Positions 1-12,133 of a DNA stretch of 64,000 nt are shown piece after piece; position 1 is the first letter of the stretch, and each line of letters opens with the position of its first letter. The translations under genes and the position numbers were made by a program. The stretch comes from Sesamum alatum (taxonomy: Eukaryota > Streptophyta > Magnoliopsida > Lamiales > Pedaliaceae), in assembly GCA_034509735.1 (NCBI GenBank), contig JACGWO010000002.1, positions 44,719,702-44,783,701 on the forward strand, written 5' to 3'. The notes below the pieces were generated by a model. The model saw only the letters and a program-made list of their open reading frames with translations, had not been told where the DNA came from and ran no database searches.

Positions 1-1309
1 ACACACACTTATTTATCTTTATTTTCTCTCTCTATCTCCACAAAACAAAACAAACCATTCTAAAAACCAAACCAAAACACAAGGATCCAATTTGGTATAT
101 TAATTTGAATAGAACAATTCAAAATGACTTACAAGTCAAATGCCAATGAACAAAAAAGATGAATTATTATGGCTAATACTAAAGAAATTCGATTACTAGT
201 GCGATGATGATAGTCAGAGAGACCGCTTGCAATTCCTTGTACTTTTATGGTGAAAATTAATTACAAATATAGTCCTACGTATGTTGAGCAATAGTAATTA
301 CTTCAGAGTGTTTGAAATTAAAAATAAAAAATAGAGAAAAGTTAAAGTAGGATATTTAAGAAGACAACTTAATACTTACAAATCACAATTTTATTAATAA
401 ATTATAGAAATCGATACAAAGCTGCTTGCAACTTTGGACTTACCAAAAATTATAAATAAAATACTATTTTCGACTTATTTTCGATAATAATTCATTTAAG
501 TAGCCGCAAACATGTCCCAACCAATTTGAGAGGAAAGGCCCATGGGCAGCCCAGAGTAATGTTTGGGCCTCACTCACAAAAGTATGGGCAGCCCAAACCC
601 AAAATCGATTCGTAAACCCATCATGAATAACACTCGGTGGTCAAAGTGACAAAATAAATAAATAATAGGAAAAGAAAAGAAAATATCTGGGCCCTGAATT
701 CGATTCTTACTAGCTTCTTACATCTGTAAAGCATGCACATCGACAGCTATATTTTGCTGTTAAAGTTATTGCAATAAATACTAACATCATTAATTAATCA
801 AATTACAACTTAAACAAATAAAAAAGTTACTTTAAAGTACCCAAATTAAATGTAGGCTTTCAATTACATTATACAAACAAAATACATTACAACTGTTTTC
901 ATATCTATAATATTTCTAATCTTGCAAAAATTACAAAATAATAATTTTCATGAACCACAATGTCTCGTACCACTACTCATATTTTAGTATTTTTGTTGTA
1001 GGAAAACTCGGATAATGTCTTTTTAAATGAACTTGAGTAATAACTATTACAAAAAGTGAAATATGCCTTGATTATCCTAACAAAATACACCATCATTAGA
1101 ACCACCTAAAAAAAACCTTAATTATAGCCCCCATACTTAAATCAGTAGGTTATAAGAGAAGTGATCAAAATGATCGTAAGAATGTTATAGTAGCAAAAGT
1201 TGTACTTGTTACATGGAGGATGATTATTTATAATTCCTCCCAATTGTATGGTTTCACGTGAACCACAAAATCCATACATGTACTGAAATCACATCGTAAA
1301 GATCTTAAA
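1..1309. other. Intergenic spacer with a cluster of TGGGCC/GGGCCC-type motifs
   Basis: No coding region can be supported here; all frames are short and AT-rich. At about 520-600 there is a dense group of GGCCCA/TGGGC motifs, including the 12-mer ATGGGCAGCCCA twice. Such motifs resemble plant site II (TCP-bound) promoter elements, but no gene start was recognised next to them. The rest looks like ordinary AT-rich spacer. Confidence 0.5.
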
Positions 1310-1318
1310 TTAATAAAA

Positions 1319-1740
1319 GGATAAATTACAGCTACATCCACTGAGGTTTGACGTAATTACAAATACCCTCTTGTCGTTTGAAAAATTACAGATACCCCCT
1401 TGAGGTTTGTAACCGTATAACAAATAACTCATTTTCATCCAATTTTATGGGTGAACTAACCAAAATGCCCTTATATTTTTTTTATTTAATTCTTAAATAT
1501 TTTTAGACTACAATACGTAGAGAGAAGTTTCTTAAGTTTTTTACACAGATGAGCAATAATGCTATTTTTCTTGACTAATTTTTCTCCAATATTTTTTTAA
1601 AAAAAATTAAGGGCAAAATGGTCAATTTCATGCATTTGGTTAAAAATTACAAACTTCAAGGTAATATTTGTAATTTTTCAAATAATAAGAAAATATTTAT
1701 AATTATATCAAATCTTAAAAGATGTAGTTGTAATCTACTC
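1319..1740. mobile_element. Non-autonomous Mutator-like MITE (422 bp) with perfect 9-bp target duplication
   Basis: The left end GGATAAATTACAGCTACATC is matched in inverted form by the right end near 1720-1740 (GATGTAGTTGTAATCTACTC). The 9-bp sequence TTAATAAAA directly flanks both ends (1310-1318 and 1741-1749). Terminal inverted repeats with a 9-bp target site duplication are typical of Mutator-like elements. There is no coding capacity inside, so it is a non-autonomous derivative. Confidence 0.8.
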
Positions 1741-1749
1741 TTAATAAAA

Positions 1750-2700
1750 TGAATTCAGAGCTTGAGACGAAGACACATTATGTCCAAGAAACACACGAGT
1801 GGATTAGGGTTTAGGGTTAGCAATATCATAAACAAAGAAAATAACAAGGTTATGGGCAACAATGGAATATGGAAGTAGGTGGAGATCATGTTCGCGCTTT
1901 ATCAACATAAAACCTGGAGAGGATCTTACGCCTGTAACCCAAAATCAAAACACCCAAACTCTACCCCATAATCTCTATTTTCTTTTTTCTTTTTTTTTAA
2001 TAATTTAAAAATAATAATAATAATTTAAATTGAAAAAAAGGGTTAATTTTTGGTATATACTAGCCGTCATGGCACGCCGTCCCTGCGTGCATATAAAATA
2101 ATATTGCACGTTTTAAAGTTATTGTAAATAAGAAAATATACATATTAATCAACACATTATATTTAAAAAACAAAATAAATAAATAAATAAATAAAACTAA
2201 TTTAAAAATATTATCGATATAATAAAAAAATTAATATTACGGTGTAAATAACTATTATTTATTAATAAAAATAAATTTTACTTTATATAATAATATAGAT
2301 AAAAAAGCCGAAGGTCCCGCATATTGAAAAGGGAGAAGAGGAGCATATGCTACCATCATCAAAATTGTGGGACCCATTGATCTCTATCATGATTAATCTA
2401 TGATGGTTCATCCCCACGCCTAGTTTTACACAATTATTGCCTCCTCACTGCTGCTTCTCTTTATGTAATGGGGAATCATTTGCTACGCACAGCGCACACG
2501 GGGGATCTGGTTTCAAGGGGTATGATTTAGATGGGACGTTCTTAGATTATCCTAATTCAGAATAATTTTAATTATTAATATGTTTTCCTATTCTGACTAT
2601 TAATCTCAAAAATTAATGATTGTTGTGTGTTGAGATCACTAGACATTATGGTTTAGTAGTTTAGGTTTTTTATTTTGTAAAAGAAAAGAGGGTACTATGA
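1750..2700. other. Intergenic spacer, AT-rich
   Basis: Contains a short telomere-like run (two TTTAGGG units at about 1803-1819), poly-A/T tracts and low-complexity AT sequence. No gene, RNA gene or well-bounded repeat was recognised. Confidence 0.5.
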
Positions 2701-2710
2701 GTAAATTTTT

Positions 2711-2976
2711 GGAAAAAAATGCAACCAACCCCTCTTATATTGCAAGTGTGCAAATTACCCTTATGAAAAATAAAATAGCAATTACCTTCATGTGTTTTTT
2801 AAAATGAATCAATTTATCTCCCCGTACTTTTTAAGATGAAACAATTTACCTCTCTAAACAGGGTGGTAAAATTATTCCATTTTAAAGAACATAGGGAAGT
2901 AAATTTCTATTTCTTTTTCATAGAGGGGTATTTCGCTCATTTGCAATATCACAAAAAGGTAAATTGCATTAAATAG
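2711..2976. mobile_element. Foldback MITE (266 bp) with perfect 10-bp target duplication
   Basis: The two halves are inverted copies of each other (arms of about 130 bp, with repeated AAATTACC/GGTAATTT-type blocks). GTAAATTTTT occurs directly on both sides, at 2701-2710 and 2977-2986. The internal sequence resembles the element at about 47.64-47.86 kb, so both probably belong to one family. The target duplication length suggests a Mutator-like origin. Confidence 0.75.
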
Positions 2977-2986
2977 GTAAATTTTT

Positions 2987-3410
2987 TATGGAGAGATAGT
3001 TTGGGCTATTTATTTTAACTTGACGATCTAGTTTATATGTATACTATTTATTGTGCCACGCAATACTATGTGCATACATTTATATGGATGGGACTTAAGT
3101 TTTAAAAATAAAAATTAATTATAGTGATTTATCAGGTTCTTGTCAGTTTATACGTGGTTAAAAGCAGAATAAATGATAAAATGAGTGAAATTGTTGAAAA
3201 ATCTATAATAGATTGACGATTAAAAGATGACTTGGACTATTTGAAAGAAATAAATAATTATATTATTGTAGATATGAAAGGGTATGATTGGTATTTTTAA
3301 AATCTATTTTCTTTCCCCAAAATATGTTGTTGCGGTGTCACAAATCACTATGTGAGAGTGAGAAGTGCCTTTTTTTTTAATATATATATATATATATATT
3401 AATATAGATA
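2987..3410. other. Intergenic spacer, AT-rich
   Basis: No open reading frame or bounded repeat was recognised. It ends in a (TA)n/(TAGATA)n tract next to the following foldback element. Confidence 0.45.
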
Positions 3411-3419
3411 TAGATATAG

Positions 3420-3875
3420 GCTTACATCCAATTTTAATCCCATAATTTAGGCTATCTGGCTTTTTGGTCCTCTAACTTGATAAGATAGCATTTTGGTTCT
3501 GCATCTTATAATTTTTTAAGATTTCAATCTTTTTTTTCGTTGGAGTTCCCCCTTCTCGCCAAAAAAATGCATGTGTATCCACGTGATCTTTTAAAATTGG
3601 GGCTACTGTTCCCATTGACTCATTTGTTCCCAATAATTTTGTCCTTTAACTTTCTATGGTACCATTTTTATTCTACATCTTTATATTCTCACAATTCGTT
3701 TTTTTTCCTCTAGAGTTCACCCTCGTCAACGAGAAGGGTGAACTCCGATGTAAAACAAGATTGAAATCACAAAAACTAAAAAAGATATAGAACCAAAATA
3801 TTATCATAAAAAGTTAAAGGACAAAAACACTAAATGACTTTTGTTACAAAAAAAAAGAAAATGCATTTAACTCTG
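3420..3875. mobile_element. Foldback MITE family 'GGTCCTnTAACTT' (copy 1)
   Basis: Two arms in inverted orientation carry the same blocks (a 'GTCCTTTAACTTT' block, a 'CATTTTGGTTCT' block, and a GGAGTTCACC block near the centre). Flanks TAGATATAG (3411-3419) and TAGATATAT (3876-3884) look like an 8/9 matching target duplication. The same family recurs at about 37.60-38.05 kb. It has no coding capacity. Confidence 0.65.
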
Positions 3876-4181
3876 TAGATATATACCAAATGTTACGTAA
3901 GTATATGACAAAATTAATTTAAATTTTAAAATAAAGTATGCAAGTGAGGACCATGGCAAAATTGGGGCATAGTAGATTGCCTGGTCCAAAATCAAATGAT
4001 ACAAAAGTCATAAATTGGTATTGTAGCCACTTATCATATTTAGGTCCCCTACCAAGTACACAACATGAACTATTCACATTCTCATTATAGGACCATTTTG
4101 AAAATACCTTAGCATATATGAGGATGTCTTGTCCTCCTATTTCATGCAATTTTTCCAAATGCCACCTCCCTCCTACATTAG

Positions 4182-4421
4182 GATAATTATAATTTCACCT
4201 CTAAAATATACATATTCTTTTGCGTAATTACAGAAATACATCTCTAACTGTCAAAAAGAAGGGTAGTTTACTTAATATGTTGTATATATGTAATTCTTCA
4301 AAAATCAGGGTTGATTTGTGTAAAAGATATTGATATTTCTGATGGGTATATGCATAATTTTTCAAAATGCAGAAGTAATTTGTGTAAATAATTATAGATC
4401 ATGAGGTATAAATATAATTAT
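4182..4421. mobile_element. Decayed MITE with GGATAATTATA termini
   Basis: GGATAATTATAATTTCACCT at the left is mirrored by TAAATATAATTATCC at the right, and the interior is partly palindromic. No clean target duplication was seen, so the exact borders are uncertain. The termini resemble those of the composite element at about 60.49-61.17 kb. Confidence 0.5.
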
Positions 4422-5830
4422 CCCTTAATAGTTTGCTTGATAGTGCAATATTTCCAGCACTTTAATAATGGGAAAACTAGGTATTTTAATGTGTCTGATG
4501 AATGAAGTAGGTGATACTAAAGAATTTGTTGTTTCCCAACACATGATCTTAGTCAAACAGCTTCAGTTTGAAATGAATGATTGAGATTGTATTTGTTTTT
4601 ATGTTTGGCAGTGTTGACTTGTTAGCATAGAGGTTTCTTCAGAATTTAGAAATCTGCAGTTTTGAAAAAGTCCAAATTAATGAATTCTTGGGTTGACAAA
4701 CAACAACTTGGGGCTTTCTTTTTTTAACAACTAGTTGTTCAAAATTATACAAAAATTATATGTTTAAATTTTTATCTACAAGTATATTCGGTTTTCATGG
4801 TAGATTCCTGTTCCAGATTAATGGGGAAATAATCAGAAAAGTATAACTAGAGCACGCTTCATATATCTTAAGTTAGAAAGATCAAGTCTTTGTTCTATTG
4901 TCCTTCCAAAAGTCCATTTTACAATGAAGTTATGACTATTTATACTAAACAAATCATAAATGTGGGGATGCGTAAAGATAATTTTGCCCCTTTACCATAC
5001 ACTAGTTAATGGATACAATTTAATGTCTAGAAATAATTGAGTAATTACATAATAATTGAAATTATGTGGTCTTCATTCCTCTTTGCTTATATGGAACACT
5101 TTGACTTTCCTTCTTCGTTCGATATTTGTCACTATCAGAGATAAAAATAATAAAAATGTATCATTTTCAACAAGTATGATTCAAAGTTTAAAATTCTTAC
5201 GTGTCAGCAAAAATTCAATCTGAGGCTCAATTCATTTGTTATTGAACTAATTTGTTGGTGGTATATTTTTGTCCTGTGAAATAATCAATATGTGCCCCCA
5301 CGTAAAAAAAAAAAAAAAAAAAAAGAAAGGACGAAATAGCTAAATGAAACTTTAAATTATGTAGAGCTGGAGTCTTATATATATACCTAGAGTATTTATT
5401 TATAGTTAATTGAATTTTTAAACGAAAAATGGAATTAATGATTGGAAGTTTTGGTTAAAGAAGTAAAGAAGTTGGGTGTTTTTATTGACGTAGAAAAATA
5501 TTATCATTTGTGTTAAACATAGAATTTGGGTGTTTTATAAGTTTTAAGTTCTTATTTTTCCAGCGAAACGTATTTTTCAGATAAAATTCGTTCACTAAGA
5601 AATTGGTCGAATTGCAAGCTTTATTTTAAAGTAATTGAAAAATATTTGCTTCACTTTAATTTCTACCACGCAGTCGAATAAGTAATGGATCAAATTGTGT
5701 TTAATGGTAATAAAAAGTTTTTTTTTCTGTAAACTTATACAATTATAAATAAAAGGAAAAAGGAAAAAAAAACACAAAAATCAAAGGGCGTAATTAAGCA
5801 GAACCAGCAGGGACAAAACCGTCCACGAAG
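4422..5830. other. Intergenic spacer upstream of the NPY-like gene
   Basis: AT-rich sequence with a 20-base poly-A run near 5307-5323. No coding region, RNA gene or bounded transposon was recognised. The right-hand part presumably holds distal promoter sequence of the NPY-like gene. Confidence 0.4.
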
Positions 5831-5899
5831 GTTGGCGTGCATTAACGGCATAAAGCTTCAAAAAAAGAGTTTCCCAGTGATCCCTGTTCCACTCTGTCA

Positions 5900-6853
5900 A
5901 CAGTATAATCCACCCACACCACCACCACCACAGAACCCCCTCCCCTCCCTACTTACTCTACCCCCCCACCCCCCCCTCCTTACTCTACCCTCCACCCCAC
6001 ACACGAGCACACTACACGTACTGTTCTCTCTCCTCTGCAGGAATTCAGAAAAAAGGAAGAGCGACAACTTCCTCAGTCTATTCTCAGTGACACACACAAA
6101 TACAAATACATAAAGATAAGAGAGCAATAACACATACATACACACATTCATTTAGATATAGGTGAGAGAGAGAGAGAGAGAGAGAAAGGTGGGATCTTGA
6201 GATTTGCGAGATAAATAAGAGATCTTGGGGAATCAGGAGGAGTAATAGCAAAGGCGGCTGGAATTTAAGGGCCCTCCTTTAATTGTGGGGTTGTTGGTGG
6301 ACTATAATCTGTCATATTAATGGCATCACATCGAGATATTTCATCACACTGATCATATAATGCAATGGAAAAGCAAAGACAAGACATGAGCAGAAGAAGA
6401 AGAAGAAGGAGAAGAATGCGGGTATAGGAATTCTTTCTTCTTGCTTGTTAATTGCTCTCCTGCTGCTTAGCTCGAGTCCCGAGGCGTTTTCTTGAAGTGG
6501 GGTTGCTGAGGAAAAGGGCGAAGAAAATTCCTACACTGCTTCTGCCCTGCAGCAGCTGGGATTTTGCTGTTTACTTGTGGGTTTTGTTCTCTTCTGCTTG
6601 TATTCCTGTTTTGTGGACGATATCCATTCATATATTATTCTGGGTAGAGAGGATGGGATAAAGTAAAGATTCATGCTTTTGTCCTCTTTAAGCAGCAGAG
6701 CAAGAGAATGAGCTCCAGTTTTCCCAGACTTTGTAGTTTCTTGCTTTTTTAGGAGATATATGCGTTTCTTGGCACTGGATTTGAGTGTAGAAAGTACTAA
6801 AGAGTGCAGTACAGGACGTTAGTTGAAGTAAGGTAATTTTCGTGAAGAGAAGG
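5900..6853 (+). promoter_or_regulatory. Probable promoter and long 5' leader of the NPY-like gene, with GA microsatellite and several upstream ORFs
   Basis: Pyrimidine-rich (C/T/A) sequence at 5900-6040 is followed by a (GA)n run at about 6161-6185. Several short ATG-initiated upstream ORFs lie before the main ATG at 6854. One, at 6365-6427, encodes a 20-residue arginine-rich peptide (eight consecutive Arg). Others start at 6653, 6673, 6708 and 6760; the last encodes 20 residues and ends at 6822. Long uORF-bearing leaders usually reduce translation of the main ORF. The transcription start is not visible, so the true leader extent is inferred. Confidence 0.45.
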
Positions 6854-9800
6854 ATGAAGTTTATGAAGTTGGGGTCAAAGCCTGATGCTTTTCATACTGA
6901 TGGGAGCTGTGTGAGGTAAGTTGTCCTTGTGTGATTCTTTCCCTTCCTCATACTTTTCTTTTCCTCCCTATATACTAGCTTGTGCTTTCTTGCATCATGT
7001 TCTGCAGTAGTTCCACATTTTGAGTTCATGATTTTCAAAAAATGTTCTTGCATGTATGTTGTTTCCTTTCATACATATTGTGTTCTGATTGTAAGTAATG
7101 ATATGCTTTACTCAGCTTGAAGTTAGCTCAGATTCTCTCTTTGTAGAACTGATTTTCCTAGTTCACTACTTATTAGGATTGATATGATTACTTTGCATAA
7201 CAGGTTAGTTCTAGTGTTCCACTGTGTTCCTGTAAAGGGAACTTTGGGGCTGGCTATTAAGAGGTGGTCCAGGGGTTTAACTGTGTGATTTTGATAGCTT
7301 ATGGTTCAACTTTAGCAGAAGAGTTATATTGGATAGGCCCCAATGGGCTAAAAAATCTATAAAATTGTTTGAGTTCCACAAATTCTCTCTTCATTATATA
7401 CTACTTATTCTTCCACCTACCATTGACTAAGTTCATATGATTAAGGGACCATTGGAACTGTAAAGTGTAATACCGCCTCGGGCTTAAGGTTTCGTATATT
7501 AATTTATTTGAGTATAAAAGGAAGTTAAATGGCCTATATGTTTTGATGATTGCCTTTCTCCTTCGAATATTTTATTCTCTTGTTGTGGTCCCTTATCTGG
7601 CTAATCATTTTCTTTCAATTCCTTTACATCACTGTTGAATCTTGACATGATAACTGGACTTAAGGTTATGCTTCAAAGGGCCATCACAAGCTTCAGCCGG
7701 TTTTCGATAACAAATTTATGCTAACTTGAACAGTTTCCTCCGGAATCTGACGCTATAAACACCGACTTTTCATGATAATTCTAAGTTCTGCTCACTTTTG
7801 GACCTAATAAAATGTCTTTACTAAAGAAGGATCATTAGAGTCAGAGGTTCAATTCTAGAGACCATAGCTTTTAAGCTGCATTTCCATTTAATCACTTCTG
7901 CTAGTACTCTTGTATAATTTATTGACTCGTGCAGGTATGTATCATCTGAATTGGCAACTGATGTTATCATAAATGTTGGCGACGTGAAGTTTCATCTCCA
8001 TAAGGTGACATTTCTTGAGACTAGTGATTAATTGAAACTACCATTTCAAGTTCAGTTAATTATTTCCTCAAATGTTCCCCTAAATGTCATGCTCTGAAGG
8101 TCTTGGCACATCCATCATAGATTCAGCTTACCTTCAGCTGGAAAAAATGGTTGGCAGATCATTTTTTGAAGATAGTAAAATTAATCTTAAGCAGCTGAAA
8201 GATTCCCTATTGATAAGCTATCCTAGATCCTAACTCAGCTTGAAGATTGCTGGAATTTCTGTGTCTTACTTTGAACTAAAACTGGAGTTGGAATTAGCTT
8301 CATTGTTGAAATAGATGATAAATTCTGAGTGTGGATCTAATGACTTTTTATCAGTTGTTGTCATGAATGCCCATTGAATTTAATGCGGGACTTCGCAGTC
8401 TAACAGTGCAGATGAAGCTTGATAAAGATGAGTAGAAAGATAGGATGATACAGTCAACATCAGGATAAACATGAGATATTGCCAGAGAATGATTGAGCCA
8501 TTACTTAAATTTCACAAGTTTCTATGTGACCTTTTCTTTTTAGTTTGAGCTTGTGTTTACATGATGGTTGGATTTGCCTTTGCAGTTTCCTCTCTTGTCC
8601 AAGAGCAATAAGTTACAAAAACTTGTATCAAAGGCCGGTGAGGAAAGCCTTGATGAAATTCCGTTGGCTGATTTCCCTGGCGGATCTAAAGCATTTGAAA
8701 TATGTGCCAAATTCTGTTATGGTATAACAGTGACACTTAATCCCTACAATGTTGTGGCTGCGCGTTGTGCCGCAGAGTATCTTGAGATGACTGAGGATAT
8801 TGACAGAGGAAACCTCATTTTAAAGATTGAGATATTTCTAAACTCCAGTGTTTTACGCAACTGGAAAGATACTATTATCGTTCTACAGACCACCAAGTCT
8901 CTTTTTCCGTGGTCTGAGAATCTAAAGATAGTAGGTAGGTGCGTAGATTCAATTGCATCCAAAACTTCAGTGGATCCTTCACTAATCACCTGGTCTTATA
9001 CGTACAACAGAAAAATGGCAACATCAGACCAGATAATTCAGAGTGGAATAAAATTTCCCGAGAAAACTGAATCTGTGCCTAAAGATTGGTGGGTTGAAGA
9101 CATATGTGAGCTGGACATCGATCTGTACAAGAGAGTTATGGTTGCGATAAAATCGAAAGGTAGAATGGATGGGGGTGTTATTGGGGAAGCGCTAAAGACT
9201 TATGCCATGAGATGGTTGCCAGATTCTGTTGATGCATTGGTTTCTGAAGTTCATATCCTTAGGAATAAAGCTTTGGTGGAAACCATAATTTGCTTACTGC
9301 CATCAGACAAGAGTATCAGCTGTTCCTGCAGTTTCTTGCTAAAATTACTTAAAGTTGCTATTCTGATAGGAGCTGATGATTCATCAAGGGAAGATCTGAT
9401 AAGAAGTATCAGTTTGAAGTTGGATGAGGCGTTGGTCAGTGATCTGTTGATACCCGCAAGGTCCCCTCATACTACCATTTACGACATTGAACTTGTTCAG
9501 CGCCTTGTGGATCAATTTGTGGCGAACGAAAAAAGCAACAGGGATTTGAAAATTGTCGACAAGAACAGTAAAAGTGAAGGTGAATTTGTTCTAGCTCATG
9601 GATCCTGGTTGAAAGTTGGAAAGATCGTTGATGGTTATCTTGCAGCAGTTGCTCATGATCCAAATCTCTCGATCTCCTGTTTCATCAAATTGTCACGGTC
9701 AATTCCTGAGTCAGCTAGACCTATTCATGATGGACTATATGGTGCCATTGACATCTATCTGAAGGTACGGTGCAGCTCTTTTTTCTGTATCCTTATGCTC

Positions 9801-10399
9801 TTTTCGTTCTTATATCTTGTTTCAACTCCTTTAATTTCTGTTTCCATGTTTTGCAGGAACACAAGAATTTAACAAAATCGGAGAGGAAGAACTTGTGTGG
9901 GCTTATGGATGTCAAGAAATTGACAACAGATGCATCCATGCATGCAGCACAAAACGAACAGCTCCCCCTCCGTGTGGTAGTTCAAGTTCTGTTTTTTGAA
10001 CAGGTGAGGTCAGCAGCCAGTGCTCATGCCCTCAACAACAGCCACAATGCAATGGATCCCCCTAGAAACACTCAAGAAAACTGGGGGAAATCAGCCCCAG
10101 AAAACCGAAAGTCCCTGAGAAAACAAATGGACGAGATTAAGATAAAAGACGAGGAATTACTCAAAAATGGAAAACTAGCAAAGAGAAGCAGCAAGAACAG
10201 AGCATCAGGGGCGCAGTTGCTCCCGTCTCGTTCCAGAAGAATTTTCGACAAGTTGTGGATTGTGGGGAAAGGGCTAGCAAATGGAGAGAACAAGAGCTCG
10301 GAGACTTCTGCCAGTTCGCAGAGCCCAACTTCCATGATCCAAGGGGAAACGAAGTCCTCTGGTTCATCTTCAAGACAAAGGCGACACTCAATCTCGTAG
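6854..10399 (+). CDS. NPY-type BTB-NPH3 domain protein (617 aa, 4 exons)
   Basis: Exons 6854-6915, 7935-8004, 8586-9764 and 9857-10399 join in frame with GT-AG introns to give 617 residues, the usual size for the family. The start [11 protein letters not shown] is the conserved N-terminus of NPY proteins (NAKED PINS IN YUC). A BTB/POZ domain covers about residues 29-130. The NPH3 domain runs from DWWVED (211-216) to the [20 protein letters not shown] block near residue 488, followed by a Ser/Arg-rich tail. NPY proteins are plasma-membrane adaptors that act with AGC kinases and PIN transporters in auxin-driven organ formation. The related NPH3 and RPT2 act in phototropism, but the C-terminal RRIFDKLW block and Ser-rich end fit NPY best. 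Introns 1 (1.02 kb) and 2 (0.58 kb) hold nothing else recognised. No defect was seen. Confidence 0.9.
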
Positions 10400-12133
10400 A
10401 GCATTATCGTAGCATTTCTCTGAGCAAGAAACATTAAGGAATTCGATGTTAAATGTAAAGTGGTCAGTAGGATCTCCATCGCAGTAGTTTAAGGGTTTGG
10501 TCTGCACAGAAAACTGTATCAGCTTACTTTCCTGGATATCTTGTCCTGTTGTATGGGTCATTGCATTATTGGTTCAATTCTTACATATCTATTTCCGATC
10601 CAGTTGAGAAGGATTTGCATGAAACTACATGCTATTCCTTGCAATCTGTTGAACCAGCATGTGTTTAACTTCTTGGACTTGCAGATTGTAGGAGATTGGG
10701 AATACTTTTGAAAAGATTGTTTCCTACTTGATTCGTTTCTTGAATCTTGATTCCTACTTCACTTGAGAGAAAATTTCTGAAGATGCTAAAATGATTGAGT
10801 TCTAAGATAGTGTTTTTCAAAACGCTAACGTGATTTTGGATCATTCATGAAGTCCAACCTTTCATGCTTTCAACTGTGAAAATGTAAAATCCTCGCAAGC
10901 TTCCGCAACAGCTGAAACAAGACTGTTTTCGATATATGCAAATTATGAGTTGAGCAAAATAATATTTGCTATGTGATTGGTCACTTTTCATGTACTGTAC
11001 ACTAATTACACGGTAAGTGTATTGCACTTGTTATATGACTGATTCAGGTTTGACCGAACCAGATCTGCACTAGAATTTTCCTTAGTAGATATTGGTTTGG
11101 AGCTAATCTTACGAAGATCATATCAAGTCTTATCCCCAATATTTCTATAGTTTTTAGGTAAGTTTGTATTTGTTTAATTATTTTAGGGACTCTATGACCT
11201 GGTCCCAACACAACTCAAGATCTTAATATATGTGGACTCATCGCGACTATCCAGTCATTTTGATATTTTGTAGTTCATTTGAAATTATACCGTAAGAGGA
11301 AATGTATGAATAGCCACCCACTATGGAACAAATAAACCTTTGCTATCCTAGCATTCTTACCATTTTTATTTATCTTGCTCCAATGACCTATTTGATTTAT
11401 GTATCGGAAGAATATAATAGTGATGGTGCAGGAATTTAACCAAGGGACCAAGATATAATTTCCCGGAAGAGTGCTATGAAATTATCGAAGTGCCCATGGC
11501 GGTTGGTGGGCGGCTGGGGGGCGAAATTGTCTTTACCCCCCCCCCCCCCCCACTTTCTAGTATATATATAACCCTTAATTTATTGTAGAGGGGGTTCGAT
11601 ATGATGGTTTTTTTTAATAGGATAATGGTTTTACCAGAAATATAGATATAATGTTTGGTTATTTGATGGAATATGATTTTGTACCATCAAATAGGATTCT
11701 TTTCTATGTGTTTCTGACGATGATTTATTATGTAGTCTTTATAGCTAAGAGATTCAAGATGTAATTTACTCGTCATAATTATCAATTTCCTAAGTTCACG
11801 GAGATCTTTCACTCGAAAAATCGGTACTATATATATGATTTACCGCATTCAAATTTAATATCGATAATTTGAAATTAAAGAATACATATTTCCAATTCCC
11901 AGATACATAGATTAGTAGGTTAATAATTATAGATCACGGTGAAGGAAAAATGAAAAATAAAATAGAAAAATGTTACGGATATGCCGAATTGCCGATGGCT
12001 CCAAGAAAAGTCAACTAGAGACGGAGTTAACGACTCTTAACGTTTTTATTACATTCAAAAATTTCAACCCTTCACACTCTCAGTCTACATATAATCTCCA
12101 AAACGTCAAGATTCTTGGAGAATCAAGAAAAAG
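10400..12133. other. Spacer between the NPY-like and PLD3-like genes
   Basis: The left end presumably contains the 3' UTR of the NPY-like gene and the right end the promoter of the PLD3-like gene. A 17-base run of C lies at about 11535-11551, followed by a short (TA)n. No other gene or bounded element was recognised. Confidence 0.4.

Noticed and set aside
1803..1819. Telomere-like TTTAGGG units
   Set aside because: Only two units, too short for an interstitial telomere; could be a telo-box by chance.
5832..6151. Overlapping open frames of 93 and 84 residues on opposite strands
   Set aside because: Low-complexity Pro/Ser or Gly/Arg composition arising from a C-rich leader; no family features.
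6452..6661. 69-residue frame just before the NPY-like start
   Set aside because: It begins at TTG, not ATG, and shows no domain; treated as leader.
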